A stretch of 64,000 bases of DNA from assembly GCA_951812345.1 (NCBI GenBank), contig OX638295.1:496501-560500 (forward strand), in the 5' to 3' direction. The notes beneath the pieces are model-generated. The model was not told where the DNA came from. It did no database searches and worked only from the letters and a program-made list of their open reading frames with translations. The stretch's first letter is position 1. Each line of letters begins with the position of its first letter. Of the stretch, positions 1 to 10,866 are shown one piece after another. The position numbers and the translations under genes were made by a program. The DNA is from Rhodothermales bacterium (GTDB lineage Bacteria; Bacteroidota; Rhodothermia; Rhodothermales; VXPQ01).

Positions 1-499
1 TGATCACCGGGCGGTTGAATTTGGCGGCGAGCCGCACGAGCCGCAGCGCCTTGCGGTATCCTTCCGGATTCGGCATGCCGAAGCGCCGGTATTTCCGGCT
101 CTTCATGTCGCGCCCTTTCTGGTGCCCCATGATCATGACGGAGCGGTCGACGCCCCCGTATTCGGCGCCGCGAAACGTCGCGAATCCTCCCACGATCGCG
201 GGGTCGTCTCCATACAGGCGGTCGCCGTGCAATTCCACAAAGTCCTCCGTCATGGCCTCGATATAATCGAGCGTGTACGGCCTCATCGGGTGGCGGGCGA
301 TCTGTACGCGCTGCCACCGCGTCAGATTGCGGTAGATGGATGCGCGCAATTCGTCCACGCGAGCCTCCAGCGCAGCGATTTCCCGGGACAGGTCAACCTT
401 CGCGTCTTCCGTATCGAATGTCCTCATTTCGTCGAGCTTCTGCTCGAGTTCCACGAGAGGTTTTTCGAAATCCAGAAGATATTGAGGAGATGGCGTCAT
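1..499 (-). CDS. accA: Acetyl-CoA carboxylase carboxyltransferase subunit alpha (partial, 3' end outside window)
   Basis: This is the N-terminal 166 codons of AccA. With AccD it transfers carboxyl from carboxybiotin to acetyl-CoA to make malonyl-CoA for fatty acid synthesis in the cytoplasm. Reading the minus strand from the ATG at 499 gives the family's N-terminal helix ([15 protein letters not shown]), then [38 protein letters not shown] and the [14 protein letters not shown] stretch, all typical of AccA. The start codon overlaps the stop of the upstream glycosyltransferase gene (ATGA, 499-496), so the two are probably co-transcribed. The frame is open to the window edge. The identification is firm; only the C-terminal half is unseen. 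Confidence 0.95.
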   Translation of the reverse strand, partial: MTPSPQYLLDFEKPLVELEQKLDEMRTFDTEDAKVDLSREIAALEARVDELRASIYRNLTRWQRVQIARHPMRPYTLDYIEAMTEDFVELHGDRLYGDDPAIVGGFATFRGAEYGGVDRSVMIMGHQKGRDMKSRKYRRFGMPNPEGYRKALRLVRLAAKFNRPVI

Positions 500-2625
500 G
501 AGCCGATGTGTTCGTGAATCCCGGCGGTGTCCTTGAGTGACCGGACGATAATATCCCAATCGAGAGACAGGGTCCGGTTTCTGACATAGAACCAGTAGGC
601 GGAATCAAGTTCGTCTACGGCGTCCCGGGGCAGGGTGACGACATCGACCACCGTGAAAACGCCGGGCCGGAGGTTCCATTCCGGAGGCGGGCGGTAATCG
701 GTGGTTTCGTCGTAACCGACCAGGGCGCGTCGTCCGAGAAGAATATCGAAAAAAAATTTCGTTTTACGTGCAAGGCGCGCCGGAAGCGAGTTTTGACCGG
801 CGAGGGGGGCGGTTGCCGCCAGCACGGGATGCATGACAAGACCGACCGCCGCAATGCCTTTTTCCAACAGACGTCGGGCTGCTGACGGGCGCGCGTGTAT
901 GAATGCGTCCCCTGTTTCTACGAGATTGACCATCGAAAGATCGTCCACCGATGCTCTGCCGATGACATGGTCTCGACCATCGGCAAGGATGCGGATGTGT
1001 ACGTTCAGGTCGTGCAGTTCCTGGATATACCGGAAAATGGACCGGTTCGAGAGCGCGGCGGAAGCAAAAACGACATCGTGGAGGCTCCCGAGACGGACCA
1101 TGTCGCGCAATTGCCCGGCGCGACCGAGCCATGCCGGATTCGGGCTTTCTGCAGACTTGCCGGGATCGTCTCCGGGCGTTTCTTCGTCAAGGCCGCGAAC
1201 AAGCGCTGCTTCGGGATCGCTTCCGTTGTGCACAGGCATTTCTTCGCCCGGCGTCACGAATCCTTTCAGGGAGAATGGGGGCCTCGGGTGCCGGGCAAGC
1301 ATGTTGTGCAGACGTATGGCCTCGTCCCGGTGTCCCACGAGGACGGCGTGTCGCCCGTGCATCGGTTCGGCGTCCCGGCGCATGCGGATCCACCGCGCGG
1401 TCCAGGACGCGAAGACAGCCACAGGCAAAGTGAGTAGTACGACAAGCCTTGAAAAGGCAATGGTTTTCACGAAAAAGGACAGCGCGGCCACGAGTAGGAG
1501 GCTTGCAAGTATGCCTATCGGGACGGAACGGAAAGAATTTTTGCGCCGGTATCCCCCCAGGGCGGCGATGCCTGTTACGGAGCCGAGGCCGTATATCGGC
1601 GCCACAACCGTAAAGAACAGCGGCACCACGCGGGTGTCGAGCATGGATGCATAGGCTGTCGCCAGAAGGCCTGCGGAGACATATACCATGCAGAAATCCA
1701 GGAGGGGCAAGGCGGCGATGCGTCCGAATTTCGCCGCCACGGACATCCCGGCCCGGAGCAAGATGCCGCATCGAAGCAACAGGGCCAGCAGTTTCGAGTA
1801 TCGACTCTCGAAATGCTTCTCCGTAAACCGGAGCATGGCTCCATAGAAAAGGCGCACGTAACGCAATTCGCCTTTCCGGGTGCTCTGCCCTTTATAATGA
1901 ATAATTTCCGTTTCCGGGGTATAGTAGATTTTCCAGCGGGCCTGCTGGATGCGGTAGCACAAGTCGATATCTTCCCCGTACATGAAGAAGTCTTCGTCGA
2001 AGAGGCCCGCTTCGGCGAGTGCAGCCCGCCGGATCATCATGCATGATCCGCTCAACGCATCCACCTCGGCCGTTTCGTCTTCCGGCAGGTGGGTCATGTT
2101 GTAGCGCCCGAACACAGGGCTGCGCGGAAAGAGCGCTGCGAGCCCGGTCATACGGAAGAAGGCCACGCGGGGCGTGGGGAAGGCGCGTCGGCTTTCCAGG
2201 GCGAACGTCCCGTCCGGATGCAGGATTTTGCACCCCGCGGCGCCGGCGTCCGGATGTTCGTCCAGGAATCGGACCAGCGTAACCAGCGTGTTTTCCTGTA
2301 CGATCGTATCCGGGTTCAGCACCAGAACATAGCGTCCGCGCGCCTTGCGGATCGCCTGGTTGTTGGCTGCGCTGAAGCCTGCGTTGCTTGCGTTGGCGAT
2401 CAGATGCGCTTCAGGAAAGTGCGTGCGCACCATCGCCGGGCTGCCGTCCACGGAGTTGTTATCGACCACGAACACTTCCATGTTCAGGCCGGCCTGTGCA
2501 CGGAACACAGAGCGGAGCGTCTGTTCGAGGAATTCCCGCACATTGTAATTGACGATAACGACCGAAAGGTCGATTACGTCCGTGCGGTGATCGACCGTCG
2601 CAGCAGAGGAATGCGATACATCCAT
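496..2625 (-). CDS. Family 2 glycosyltransferase fused to a sugar-transferase-like membrane region
   Basis: The protein has 709 residues. Residues about 19-260 form a GT-A glycosyltransferase family 2 domain, with LSVVIVNYN at the nucleotide-sugar fold, LNPDTIV carrying the metal-binding acidic motif, and [13 protein letters not shown] later. About four hydrophobic segments follow (roughly 300-405). Next comes a Rossmann-like region ([14 protein letters not shown]), as in the CoA-binding domain of undecaprenyl-phosphate sugar transferases. The tail ([20 protein letters not shown]) resembles the end of those sugar transferases, but the intervening catalytic region is short and poorly conserved. 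It probably acts in surface polysaccharide or lipid glycosylation at the inner membrane. It is the upstream partner of accA (4-bp overlap) and diverges from the act operon. Substrate unknown. Confidence 0.85.
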   Translation of the reverse strand: MDVSHSSAATVDHRTDVIDLSVVIVNYNVREFLEQTLRSVFRAQAGLNMEVFVVDNNSVDGSPAMVRTHFPEAHLIANASNAGFSAANNQAIRKARGRYVLVLNPDTIVQENTLVTLVRFLDEHPDAGAAGCKILHPDGTFALESRRAFPTPRVAFFRMTGLAALFPRSPVFGRYNMTHLPEDETAEVDALSGSCMMIRRAALAEAGLFDEDFFMYGEDIDLCYRIQQARWKIYYTPETEIIHYKGQSTRKGELRYVRLFYGAMLRFTEKHFESRYSKLLALLLRCGILLRAGMSVAAKFGRIAALPLLDFCMVYVSAGLLATAYASMLDTRVVPLFFTVVAPIYGLGSVTGIAALGGYRRKNSFRSVPIGILASLLLVAALSFFVKTIAFSRLVVLLTLPVAVFASWTARWIRMRRDAEPMHGRHAVLVGHRDEAIRLHNMLARHPRPPFSLKGFVTPGEEMPVHNGSDPEAALVRGLDEETPGDDPGKSAESPNPAWLGRAGQLRDMVRLGSLHDVVFASAALSNRSIFRYIQELHDLNVHIRILADGRDHVIGRASVDDLSMVNLVETGDAFIHARPSAARRLLEKGIAAVGLVMHPVLAATAPLAGQNSLPARLARKTKFFFDILLGRRALVGYDETTDYRPPPEWNLRPGVFTVVDVVTLPRDAVDELDSAYWFYVRNRTLSLDWDIIVRSLKDTAGIHEHIGS

Positions 2626-2791
2626 AAATGAGCAGATGAGTGCGCGGTTTAGCGCAGCGTTGCATGCGTAATTTATCCTAAATTCAATCGCAAAACGCCT
2701 TGCCGGTTCAATATAAGCATTACCTTATACGCTGCTTGGTCCGTCCGCGCTTCGGGAATTTCCCGATTCACGCAGTTTACATCCATTTCGC

Positions 2792-3439
2792 ATGCCTCAG
2801 ATTTTTCCCAAGGGAGCTAACGCGTTGCCCATCCTTTCCCTGGTTGGAGCGCTTGTCGGAGGCGTGGCGACTGTCGGCTTTGTCTGGTATTACTTTTCCC
2901 CGGAGTACACGGATGTGGGCTATGCTCCCGAACAGCCCGTACCGTACAGCCACCGGCTTCATGCAGGCGAATTGGGGCTGGATTGCCGGTATTGCCACAC
3001 GAATGTCGAAATGACCGCCGAGGCGAATCTGCCGCCCACCGAAACGTGCATGAACTGTCATGCGCAGGTGCAGACCGAGGCCCTGTCTCTGCAACCGGTG
3101 CGAAAAAGCTGGGCGGAAGATATGCCGGTGGAATGGATCAAGGTCAATTTTCTTCCGGATTATGTGCATTTCAGCCATGCCGCCCATGTCAATAACGGGG
3201 TGGGGTGCGAGACGTGTCATGGCCGGATAGACCTGATGGATGTCGTTTTCCAGGAAGAGCCGCTTTCCATGGGATGGTGCCTCGATTGTCACCGCAATCC
3301 GGAGGAGCAGTTGCGTCCCGATGAGACGGTGACTCTCATGGGATACGAACACCCGGCGGATTTCATGGAGCGCAATGCGGAGCGTATCGAACGGGAAGAT
3401 ATCAGTCCTCCCGTAAATTGCTCGGCTTGTCATTATTAG
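2792..3439 (+). CDS. actA: Alternative complex III pentahaem cytochrome c subunit ActA
   Basis: ActA is the multihaem cytochrome c of alternative complex III, which oxidises menaquinol and passes electrons to cytochrome c or directly to the caa3 oxidase. The 215-residue protein has one N-terminal membrane helix (about 12-35) and five CxxCH haem sites at residues 65-69, 86-90, 139-143, 163-167 and 210-214, the expected pentahaem count. The last haem site lies two residues from the C-terminus. It is the first gene of an actABCDEF run followed by SCO and cox genes, the usual Rhodothermus-like order. The 166-bp region upstream, shared with the divergent glycosyltransferase gene, should hold the operon promoter; I saw no convincing consensus there. 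Confidence 0.95.
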   Translation: MPQIFPKGANALPILSLVGALVGGVATVGFVWYYFSPEYTDVGYAPEQPVPYSHRLHAGELGLDCRYCHTNVEMTAEANLPPTETCMNCHAQVQTEALSLQPVRKSWAEDMPVEWIKVNFLPDYVHFSHAAHVNNGVGCETCHGRIDLMDVVFQEEPLSMGWCLDCHRNPEEQLRPDETVTLMGYEHPADFMERNAERIEREDISPPVNCSACHY

Positions 3440-3463
3440 AATGAGATCAGACGCGAGATCGGC

Positions 3464-6400
3464 ATGATCGACCTTCCTGTCCTGAGAGATGTAGAAACGC
3501 CAGCGCCGCGCGAGCGGTTCTGGCGTAGTCCGGCCGACCTTGAAGGGGGGCTCGGCGACCTGCATAACGGGGAGTTTATGCCGGGCGCAAGCGATCGTCC
3601 GGATGGCGCGTCCCGAAGGGATTTTCTGCGCATCATGGGCGCTTCCATGGCAATGGCCGGTTTGTCGGCCTGCCGGCGTCCCGTCGAACAAGTACTTCCG
3701 TACACGCGCCAGCCGGAAGAAATCGTTCCGGGAGAGCCTCTTCATTACGCTACGGGCATGCCGTACCGCGGGGTGCTGCGCCCGATTCTTGTGAAAAGCC
3801 ATGAAGGGCGTCCCACCAAGATAGAAGGGAACCCGGAGCACCCCATGTCCCGGGGGGCGACAGGGGCGTTCGAACAGGCCTCCATTCTCAATATGTATGA
3901 TCCGGATCGCTCGCAGCGCGTGCTGCGTCAGGGCGTCGGCGCAGAATGGCGGGAGTTCGTGCGTCTTGCGCAGGAACTGGACGGAGCTACCCGGATTGCG
4001 GTTGTGTCGCCGCCGACATCCTCTCCCACGATCCGGTCGCTTCGCGGCCGTCTTGCGGAGCGTTTTCCGGGAATGCAATGGATCACCTATGCGCCCGAAG
4101 GAAACGATCCGTCCCGAACGGCGCTGCGGACTGCGGAAGGGCGCACGGCGCGGCCTTTGTACCGGTTTTCCGATGCGGAGGTCATTGTCAGCCTGGACAG
4201 CGATTTCCTCGGTCCGACGGAGATCAATCTTCTGTCCAATACGGCGGAGTATGCTCAAAACAGACGGATGGCGTCTCCGGAGGATACTCCCGGCAGGTTG
4301 TATGTAATTGAGAGCAGTTATTCGCTTACGGGGGGCATGGCCGATCATCGCAAAAGGTTGCGCTCCGGCGAGATTCCTGCATTTGCGCAGGCGCTGGCAT
4401 CGCAATTAGGTATCGGTGAACTTCCAGGCGGGGGCGCCATGGAGGATGCGTTCCTGCGTGCAATGGTCCGTGACGTACAGGCGGCGGGTCCGCGCGCCGT
4501 GGTCGTTGCGGGCGATACCCAACCGCCCGAAGTCCATGCTCTGGCGGCGGCTATCAATCAGGCCCTCGGCGCAGTGGGCAGTACGGTTTCCTATCTGGAT
4601 GTGGATGAAGAGACGGAATCATCGCAGATCGAACGTTTCACCGCTCTGGTGACCGATATGCATGCCGGCGAGATCGACCTGCTTTTGATGTTGGGGGTCA
4701 ACCCGGTGTACAGTGCTCCGCCGGAATTCGATTTTGTCAATGGCATGGGCCGTGTTGCCCGGACGGTGCACCTCGGGTTGCATCTTGACGAAACAGGGCA
4801 GGCTGCAGAATGGCATATTCCGCAAACCCACTATCTCGAAGCATGGGGGGACGGTCGTGCATACGACGGTACGCTCTCTGTCGTTCAGCCGTTGATCGCG
4901 CCCCTGTACGAGGCGGCGAAGTCTGAAGCGGAAGTGCTCGGTCTGCTCGTAACCGGCATGGATACGCCGGGGTATGACCTCGTGCGGGAGCAGTGGTCGG
5001 CATATCTTCCCGGCGATGCGGAGCAGGCGTGGCGCAAGGCATTACACGACGGGTTCTTGCAGGACAGCAGCTATCCGGAGACGACCCCGGTATTAGAGGT
5101 CTCTTCCTTTTCTGTTTCGCCTCCCGGCGAGGAGGAAACCGAGGTCGTCATTCGCCTCGATCCGACCGTGCTGGACGGTTCGTACGCCAACAATGCCTGG
5201 ATGATGGAACTTCCCGATCCCACGACCAAGATTGTGTGGGATAATGTGGCGTTGATCGCTCCGGCAATGGCTGAGCGACTGGGCGTGTCGGCGAAATACG
5301 ACAAGGGGCAGTACGTCGTCGATGTGCTGGAAATCACCGTGGACGGCCGAAGCGTCCGGTTGCCTGCCTGGATACAACCGGGTCTGCCGGATCGCTCGGT
5401 GCACCTGACCATGGGATACGGGCGCAATATTTCAACCACTCGCCCGCCGAGGAAGGCCCGTTTCTTCGATCTGGATCATTATACCGATATCTACGCAGAC
5501 GGTCCGCTTGCGAATGGGGTCGGGGAAAACGTTTCCGTGCTGCGCCGTGCGGACATGCGCCGCGTGCTTTCCGGCGCCGAGGTGAAGACGACCGGGGATA
5601 CCTGGACGATCTCCACTACGCAGGAGCATGGCTACATGGAGGGGCGACCGCTTTTCCGCAAGGCCACCCTCTCGGAATTCAGGGAGCAACCTACATTTGC
5701 ACCGGATGCGGTTCCTCCGCTTCATGGGCAGGAAGAGTGGGAGGATTACCCTGCGCTTTGGCAGAAACAACATCCTTCCGAACAGCCCGCTACCACGGAA
5801 AATCTCTATTATGAGAATCAGTGGGGGATGGTTATCGACCTGAACACCTGCACGGGCTGCAACGCGTGCGTTGTCGCGTGTAACAGCGAGAACAATGTGC
5901 AGATGGTGGGCAAGGAAGAGGTAGGCCGCGGGCGCGAGATGCACTGGTTGCGCATTGACCGTTATTTCGTCTCCGGGGAAGAGGATACGGACAACCCGGC
6001 TATGGTCGTGCAGCCGGTGCCGTGTATGCACTGCGAGAACGCTCCTTGCGAAGCGGTGTGTCCAGTGGCGGCGACCGTGCATTCCCCGGATGGCACGAAC
6101 CAGATGATTTACAACCGCTGCATCGGTACGCGGTACTGCTCCAACAATTGCCCGTACAAGGTGCGCCGGTTCAGTTTCTTCAACTGGACGAAGACGTTGC
6201 CGGAAACGGTGCAGATGGCGCAGAATCCGAATGTGACGGTCCGTTTCCGGGGCGTCATGGAGAAATGCTCGTACTGCATCCAGCGTATCCGGGGAGCGCA
6301 GCAGACGGCGCGCCTTGCCGAGCGGGCGCTCCAGGACGGCGAAATCAAGACGGCGTGTCAGCAGGCGTGTCCCATGCAGAGCATTACGTTCGGCGATCTG

Positions 6401-6541
6401 AACAACCCGAACAGTGCGGTTGTGCAGGCGAGGAAAAACCCTCGTCGGTACGAAATGCTGGCCGAACTGTCCGTCAAGCCGCGCACCTCGTATCTGGCGC
6501 GCGTAACGAACCCGAACCCCGAACTCGAACCCCAGGGATAA
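3464..6541 (+). CDS. actB: Alternative complex III molybdopterin-like/iron-sulfur subunit ActB
   Basis: ActB has 1025 residues, the normal size for the fused form. The N-terminus carries a twin-arginine motif (RRDFLR, residues 51-56) followed by a hydrophobic stretch ending LSAC70, so Tat export and possibly lipidation are likely. The central region resembles the molybdopterin oxidoreductase fold, which in ACIII is known to lack the cofactor. The C-terminal third is a ferredoxin-like domain with four cysteine clusters beginning at C796 ([37 protein letters not shown], and CSYCIQRI with CQQACP), which would bind [3Fe-4S]/[4Fe-4S] centres. In the family it sits on the periplasmic face and takes electrons towards ActA/ActE. 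It lies 24 bp after actA. Confidence 0.95.
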   Translation: MIDLPVLRDVETPAPRERFWRSPADLEGGLGDLHNGEFMPGASDRPDGASRRDFLRIMGASMAMAGLSACRRPVEQVLPYTRQPEEIVPGEPLHYATGMPYRGVLRPILVKSHEGRPTKIEGNPEHPMSRGATGAFEQASILNMYDPDRSQRVLRQGVGAEWREFVRLAQELDGATRIAVVSPPTSSPTIRSLRGRLAERFPGMQWITYAPEGNDPSRTALRTAEGRTARPLYRFSDAEVIVSLDSDFLGPTEINLLSNTAEYAQNRRMASPEDTPGRLYVIESSYSLTGGMADHRKRLRSGEIPAFAQALASQLGIGELPGGGAMEDAFLRAMVRDVQAAGPRAVVVAGDTQPPEVHALAAAINQALGAVGSTVSYLDVDEETESSQIERFTALVTDMHAGEIDLLLMLGVNPVYSAPPEFDFVNGMGRVARTVHLGLHLDETGQAAEWHIPQTHYLEAWGDGRAYDGTLSVVQPLIAPLYEAAKSEAEVLGLLVTGMDTPGYDLVREQWSAYLPGDAEQAWRKALHDGFLQDSSYPETTPVLEVSSFSVSPPGEEETEVVIRLDPTVLDGSYANNAWMMELPDPTTKIVWDNVALIAPAMAERLGVSAKYDKGQYVVDVLEITVDGRSVRLPAWIQPGLPDRSVHLTMGYGRNISTTRPPRKARFFDLDHYTDIYADGPLANGVGENVSVLRRADMRRVLSGAEVKTTGDTWTISTTQEHGYMEGRPLFRKATLSEFREQPTFAPDAVPPLHGQEEWEDYPALWQKQHPSEQPATTENLYYENQWGMVIDLNTCTGCNACVVACNSENNVQMVGKEEVGRGREMHWLRIDRYFVSGEEDTDNPAMVVQPVPCMHCENAPCEAVCPVAATVHSPDGTNQMIYNRCIGTRYCSNNCPYKVRRFSFFNWTKTLPETVQMAQNPNVTVRFRGVMEKCSYCIQRIRGAQQTARLAERALQDGEIKTACQQACPMQSITFGDLNNPNSAVVQARKNPRRYEMLAELSVKPRTSYLARVTNPNPELEPQG

Positions 6542-6557
6542 TTTTCCGTCGAACGCA

Positions 6558-7937
6558 TTGGGTCATTCAACGAGTCATAGTACCGAGACGCCGCTGGTTA
6601 CCGGCAACCTGAGTTTTCACGAACTCACGGAACTGGTGGCGCGTCATGCGGAAAAGAAACCCCCCATGGGCTGGTACGTGGCTATCGGGATTTCTTCGCT
6701 GCTGTTGCTCAACCTGCTGGTGATGATCGCCTATCAGGTGTGGAATGGCGTGGGCGTTTGGGGCAACAACGTGCCTGTCGGATGGGGGTGGCCGATTGTC
6801 GATTTCGTGTTCTGGGTTGGTATCGGGCACGCCGGCACGCTGATTTCCGCCATTCTGTTTTTGTTCAGGCAGCGCTGGCGGACATCGATCAACCGGGCCG
6901 CGGAGGCCATGACGATCTTTGCCGTGATCTGCGCCCTGCTTTTCCCGACGATCCATGTGGGGCGGATATGGGTGATATACTGGACGCTTCCGATCCCGAA
7001 CCAGATGGACATGTGGCCGCAATTCAAGAGCCCGCTGTTGTGGGATGTTTTTGCGGTATCGAGTTATTTCATCGTTTCACTGCTGTTCTGGTATGTAGGG
7101 CTGATCCCGGATCTGGCTACGCTGCGCGACCGGGCCCGTTCGTTCATCAGGCAGCGCGTGCTGGGCATATTTTCCATGGGGTGGACCGGCTCCAACCGGC
7201 ACTGGCGCAACTACGAAAAGGCGTACCTGTTGCTGGCAGGTCTTGCCACGCCCCTTGTTCTTTCGGTGCACTCGGTGGTGTCGTTCGATTTTGCCGTATC
7301 CATCGTGCCTGGCTGGCACACCACCATTTTCCCGCCCTATTTCGTGGCGGGCGCCATTTTTTCCGGGTTCGCCATGGTGGTGACGCTCATGGTGATTGCC
7401 CGGAAGGTCTATGGCATCGAGGACCTGATCACGCTCAACCACCTCGAGAAGATGAACATCATCATTCTTCTTACGGGCTCGATGGTGGGTTTTGCGTACA
7501 TCACGGAGTTTTTCATTGCCTGGTATTCACAGGTCGGGTACGAGCAGTATGCTTTCATCAACCGCGCCACCGGGCCGTATGCATGGGCTTACTGGATCAT
7601 GATGTCGTGCAATCTCATTGCGCCCCAGGTGTTCTGGTTCAAGCGTCTGCGCCGCAATGTGCCGCTCATGTTCGCAATTTCCATTCTCGTGAACATTGGC
7701 ATGTGGTTCGAGCGTTTCGTGATCACTGTGATCTCGCTACATCGTGACTACCTGCCTTCCAGTTGGGGATACTTTACGCCCACCTGGGTCGATGTGATGA
7801 CCTTCGCAGGATCGTTCGGGCTGTTTCTGACCCTGTTTCTGCTCTTCCTGCGGTTTGCGCCGATGGTGGCGCTCTCTGAGGTCAAGGGTGTTGTGCCACA
7901 GGCCGATCCGCATTTTTATGACCAGGAATCGTCATGA
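6558..7937 (+). CDS. actC: Alternative complex III membrane subunit ActC (NrfD/PsrC family)
   Basis: ActC is the large quinol-interacting membrane subunit of ACIII. The 459-residue sequence has about ten hydrophobic helices, the NrfD/PsrC-like architecture expected for ActC, and opens with [16 protein letters not shown], as in other ActC proteins. The start used is TTG at 6558, because the next in-frame ATG (residue 37) would remove that conserved N-terminal stretch. The gene begins 16 bp after actB and its stop overlaps the actD start by 4 bp, indicating translational coupling. Confidence 0.93.
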   Translation: MGHSTSHSTETPLVTGNLSFHELTELVARHAEKKPPMGWYVAIGISSLLLLNLLVMIAYQVWNGVGVWGNNVPVGWGWPIVDFVFWVGIGHAGTLISAILFLFRQRWRTSINRAAEAMTIFAVICALLFPTIHVGRIWVIYWTLPIPNQMDMWPQFKSPLLWDVFAVSSYFIVSLLFWYVGLIPDLATLRDRARSFIRQRVLGIFSMGWTGSNRHWRNYEKAYLLLAGLATPLVLSVHSVVSFDFAVSIVPGWHTTIFPPYFVAGAIFSGFAMVVTLMVIARKVYGIEDLITLNHLEKMNIIILLTGSMVGFAYITEFFIAWYSQVGYEQYAFINRATGPYAWAYWIMMSCNLIAPQVFWFKRLRRNVPLMFAISILVNIGMWFERFVITVISLHRDYLPSSWGYFTPTWVDVMTFAGSFGLFLTLFLLFLRFAPMVALSEVKGVVPQADPHFYDQESS

Positions 7938-8518
7938 AGAAGCTTCTTGCGCAAATAAAGGCGTCGATGGGCATCTACGAAAGCGAGCCCGTGTACGGGT
8001 TGCTTGCGGAGTTTGCCGATCCCGGAGCGCTGCTGCATGCGGCGTCCCAGGTGCGGGAGGCGGGCTATCGGCATTTCGACGTACATTCGCCCTTTCCCGT
8101 TCATGGCATGGACAAGGCCATGGGGCTGGGCAATTCGCTGGTCGGGTTTTTTACGTTGGGCGGCGGAATCACCGGTTTCGCGCTGGCCTACTGGTTGCAA
8201 TGGTGGACGGGCGCCGTGGCGTATCCCCTGAATATCAGCGGCAAGCCGTTTTTCGCCATCGAGCCGTCCATTCCCATCATGTTCGAATTGACGGTGCTTT
8301 TTGCGGCCTTTGGCGCGGTAGCGGGCATGTTTGCATTGAACGGGTTGCCGCGTCCGCATAGCCCGCTTTTTTACTCCCGCAATTTTACGCGGGCGACCGA
8401 CGACGCATTCTTTCTGCACATTGCGGCGTCGGACAAGTGTTTCGATCTCGAGGAGACCCGGCAGCTACTGGCGGATCTTGGCGGGTATCACGTGGAATTA
8501 CTCGCAGCACAAGAATGA
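7934..8518 (+). CDS. actD: Alternative complex III subunit ActD (DUF3341)
   Basis: The protein has 194 residues and matches the DUF3341/ActD layout: a soluble N-terminal part ([25 protein letters not shown]), two membrane helices (about 65-85 and 100-125), then a cytoplasmic tail. ActD is a structural subunit with no cofactor motif, and none is visible here. It overlaps actC by ATGA. A short hairpin (CCGGC, GCAA loop, GCCGG at 8534-8547) lies in the 52-bp gap before actE and could influence message stability, though that is inference. Confidence 0.92.
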   Translation: MKKLLAQIKASMGIYESEPVYGLLAEFADPGALLHAASQVREAGYRHFDVHSPFPVHGMDKAMGLGNSLVGFFTLGGGITGFALAYWLQWWTGAVAYPLNISGKPFFAIEPSIPIMFELTVLFAAFGAVAGMFALNGLPRPHSPLFYSRNFTRATDDAFFLHIAASDKCFDLEETRQLLADLGGYHVELLAAQE

Positions 8519-8570
8519 CGACAGGCGGCGAGTCCGGCGCAAGCCGGTTTCCCGCGCACAAGGATGTTTT

Positions 8571-9209
8571 ATGCTCATGAAGAGATGGGGAACGGTCCTG
8601 GTGTTTGCAGCCTTCTTGCTGGCGTCCTGCCGCGGCACGACGCATGAGCATACGCCTATCCATCCCAACCTGAACATGGATTATCAGGAGCGGTTCGATC
8701 CGCAGGAGGCCAATGCCTTCTTCGCGGACGGGCGTTCCATGCGACCGCCCGTTCCCGGAACGGTTGCACGCGGTTTTTTGCGTGAGGATACACGGTTTCA
8801 CGAAGGGCGAAACGTCGACGGGAGTTATGTAGAGGCCATGCCGATTCCGCTGACGATAGAACTCCTGGAACACGGGCAAACCCGGTACGATATTTTCTGC
8901 ACCCCGTGTCATGGCGCCGCCGGCGATGGCGAAGGCATCATTACGACAGGCGGTTTCGGGTATACACCGGCCACGACCTATCACAGCGACCGGTTGCGTG
9001 AGGAAGCGGATGGCTATCTGTATGACGTGATTGCGAACGGCGTGCGCACCATGCCCGGATATGCACACCAGATTCCGGCAGCGGACCGATGGGCTATCGT
9101 GGCCTATATCCGGGCTCTTCAGCGCAGCCAGTATGCTTCTGAGGGCGACGTGCCCGCCGTACTCCTCGACGATATCCGGCGTGGGGTGGGCGCCGGGGAC
9201 AACGAATAG
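8571..9209 (+). CDS. actE: Alternative complex III monohaem cytochrome c lipoprotein ActE
   Basis: The protein has 212 residues. I chose ATG 8571 because it gives a clean lipoprotein signal (MLMKRWGTVLVFAAFLLASC) and is preceded by AAGGA at 8561; ATG 8577 is also possible. The frame is open further upstream but that part has no signal-peptide character. A single CxxCH (residues 110-114, CTPCHGAAGDGEG) gives one c-type haem in a class I cytochrome c fold. ActE is a membrane-anchored cytochrome of ACIII, thought to pass electrons to the oxidase. Confidence 0.93.
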   Translation: MLMKRWGTVLVFAAFLLASCRGTTHEHTPIHPNLNMDYQERFDPQEANAFFADGRSMRPPVPGTVARGFLREDTRFHEGRNVDGSYVEAMPIPLTIELLEHGQTRYDIFCTPCHGAAGDGEGIITTGGFGYTPATTYHSDRLREEADGYLYDVIANGVRTMPGYAHQIPAADRWAIVAYIRALQRSQYASEGDVPAVLLDDIRRGVGAGDNE

Positions 9210-9214
9210 ATTCG

Positions 9215-10459
9215 ATGGCGACACTGAAAAAGAGCCATATCACCCAGTGTTTACTGGATCCGTTTGCATCGACCGGCGCCGATGCACCGGATGCGTTCCG
9301 CTATAAGGGAGACTGGCGCATATGGGGAATTCCCTTGCTGGTCGGCGCGCTCGGGCTTACGTCGGGATTGTCGGGCTGGCTGGCGGATCCGCGTCAGTTT
9401 TATTTTTCGTACCTGATAGGGTGGGTATTCTGCCTGACGATTGCACTGGGAGCGTTGTTCTTCGTGCTTATCCAGCACCTGACAAGAGCTCGCTGGAGTA
9501 TCGTAGTGCGGCGTATGGCTGAAGCCTTGTTGTGGACGTTTCCGTTGCTGGCCGTGCTGGGCATTCCCGTTCTCTTCGGGCTGCACGATCTCTATCATTG
9601 GACGCATACGGAGGCCGTCGCAGCTGATCCTATCCTCGCCGGAAAGACACCCTATCTGAACGTCCCGTTTTTTCTGATACGTCTGGCGGTCTACTTCCTG
9701 GTGTGGAGTCTGCTCGCCTACCATCTGTACCGCAATTCGCTTGCACAGGATTGCACGGGCGATGCCGACATTCCGGCCCGTCAGCGCAAGGTGAGCGCCC
9801 TGGGGCTTGCGGCGGGAGCGGTTACCACTGCATTTGCGAGCTTCGACTTGCTGATGTCGCTTGACCCGCACTGGTTTTCGACCATTTTCGGGGTATACGT
9901 GTTTGCGGGCGCCTTCATGTCGATTCACGCATTGCTTGCGCTTTGCGCCATGATGCTCCAGGGCGTGGGCAACTTGAAGGGGGTCGTTACCACGGAGCAC
10001 TATCAGGACCTCGGCAAACTGACCTTCGCCTTCGTCGTGTTCTGGACGTACATTGCGTTCAGCCAGTACATGTTGATATGGTACGGCAACATACCGGAAG
10101 AAACGCTCTGGTATCGTCACCGCCTGAGTCATGGCTGGGAAGTGCACAGCGCTGTGCTGCTTCTGGGACATTTCGTCGTGCCCTTTTTCCTGTTGCTGTC
10201 GAGAGCCGTCAAGCGGTCCAGGCTGTTTCTCGGAGTAATCTGCGTCTGGCTGCTTGCAATGCAGTGGTTCGATATCCACTGGTTGGCCGCGCCGGTGCTG
10301 CATCCCGACGCCGCCACGATTCATTTTCTGGACGTTGCGAACTGGCTGGGGCTTTTCGGGATCGTGCTCGGCGTGTCCATGTACCGTCTCGTCCGACACA
10401 GCCTTGTTCCATGCCGGTCTCCCGGACTGGACGATTCGCTGCATTTTGAAAACACCTGA
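9215..10459 (+). CDS. actF: Alternative complex III membrane subunit ActF
   Basis: ActF is the second, smaller NrfD-like membrane subunit of ACIII. The 414-residue protein has about ten hydrophobic segments and the family's characteristic helices, such as FASFDLLMSLDPHWFSTIFG and TYIAFSQYMLIWYGNIPEET. No cofactor motif is expected. It begins 5 bp after actE, and a small membrane-protein gene follows 8 bp downstream, so the run is almost certainly one transcript. Confidence 0.93.
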   Translation: MATLKKSHITQCLLDPFASTGADAPDAFRYKGDWRIWGIPLLVGALGLTSGLSGWLADPRQFYFSYLIGWVFCLTIALGALFFVLIQHLTRARWSIVVRRMAEALLWTFPLLAVLGIPVLFGLHDLYHWTHTEAVAADPILAGKTPYLNVPFFLIRLAVYFLVWSLLAYHLYRNSLAQDCTGDADIPARQRKVSALGLAAGAVTTAFASFDLLMSLDPHWFSTIFGVYVFAGAFMSIHALLALCAMMLQGVGNLKGVVTTEHYQDLGKLTFAFVVFWTYIAFSQYMLIWYGNIPEETLWYRHRLSHGWEVHSAVLLLGHFVVPFFLLLSRAVKRSRLFLGVICVWLLAMQWFDIHWLAAPVLHPDAATIHFLDVANWLGLFGIVLGVSMYRLVRHSLVPCRSPGLDDSLHFENT

Positions 10460-10467
10460 CGCTGACC

Positions 10468-10866
10468 ATGTCGAATGCCACGGACATTTCGGAAGGGGCG
10501 CAATGGGTCGAAGGAACGGAGCGTCCGCACGTCGAGCCGGAAAGCATCGAGGCCGGTCAGATATTTGGTTTCGTGATTGTGATCGCGGTCCTCATTGGCC
10601 TGGCGGTCGTAGCGCTTTTTCAGTATACGGACCTTACGGCGCAAGAGGCGCTGGTGGAAGCTGCCGATCAGGGCATTTATCCCGAACTGGACGAAGTACG
10701 CCTGCATGCCACCGGGCTGCTTACGCAGTACGAGGTTCTCGCCGGGACGGAGGGACGGTATCGCATTCCCATAACGCGGGCCATGGAACTGATGGCGCAG
10801 GAGGCGCCGGTCCATCCCGACGAGTTCTATGCCTCCGAGTACATGGCTATCTACCGCCAGAGATGA
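10468..10866 (+). CDS. Small single-helix membrane protein of the act operon
   Basis: This 132-residue protein of unknown function lies between actF and the SCO gene. It has one transmembrane helix at about residues 32-50 (IFGFVIVIAVLIGLAVVALF), a short N-terminal tail and a soluble C-terminal part ending in HPDEFYASEYMAIYRQR. There is no haem, copper or iron-sulfur motif. It is 8 bp from actF and overlaps the next gene by ATGA, so it is embedded in the operon. Related operons often carry a small gene here. It may be an accessory ACIII or supercomplex subunit, but that rests on position only. Confidence 0.75.
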   Translation: MSNATDISEGAQWVEGTERPHVEPESIEAGQIFGFVIVIAVLIGLAVVALFQYTDLTAQEALVEAADQGIYPELDEVRLHATGLLTQYEVLAGTEGRYRIPITRAMELMAQEAPVHPDEFYASEYMAIYRQR

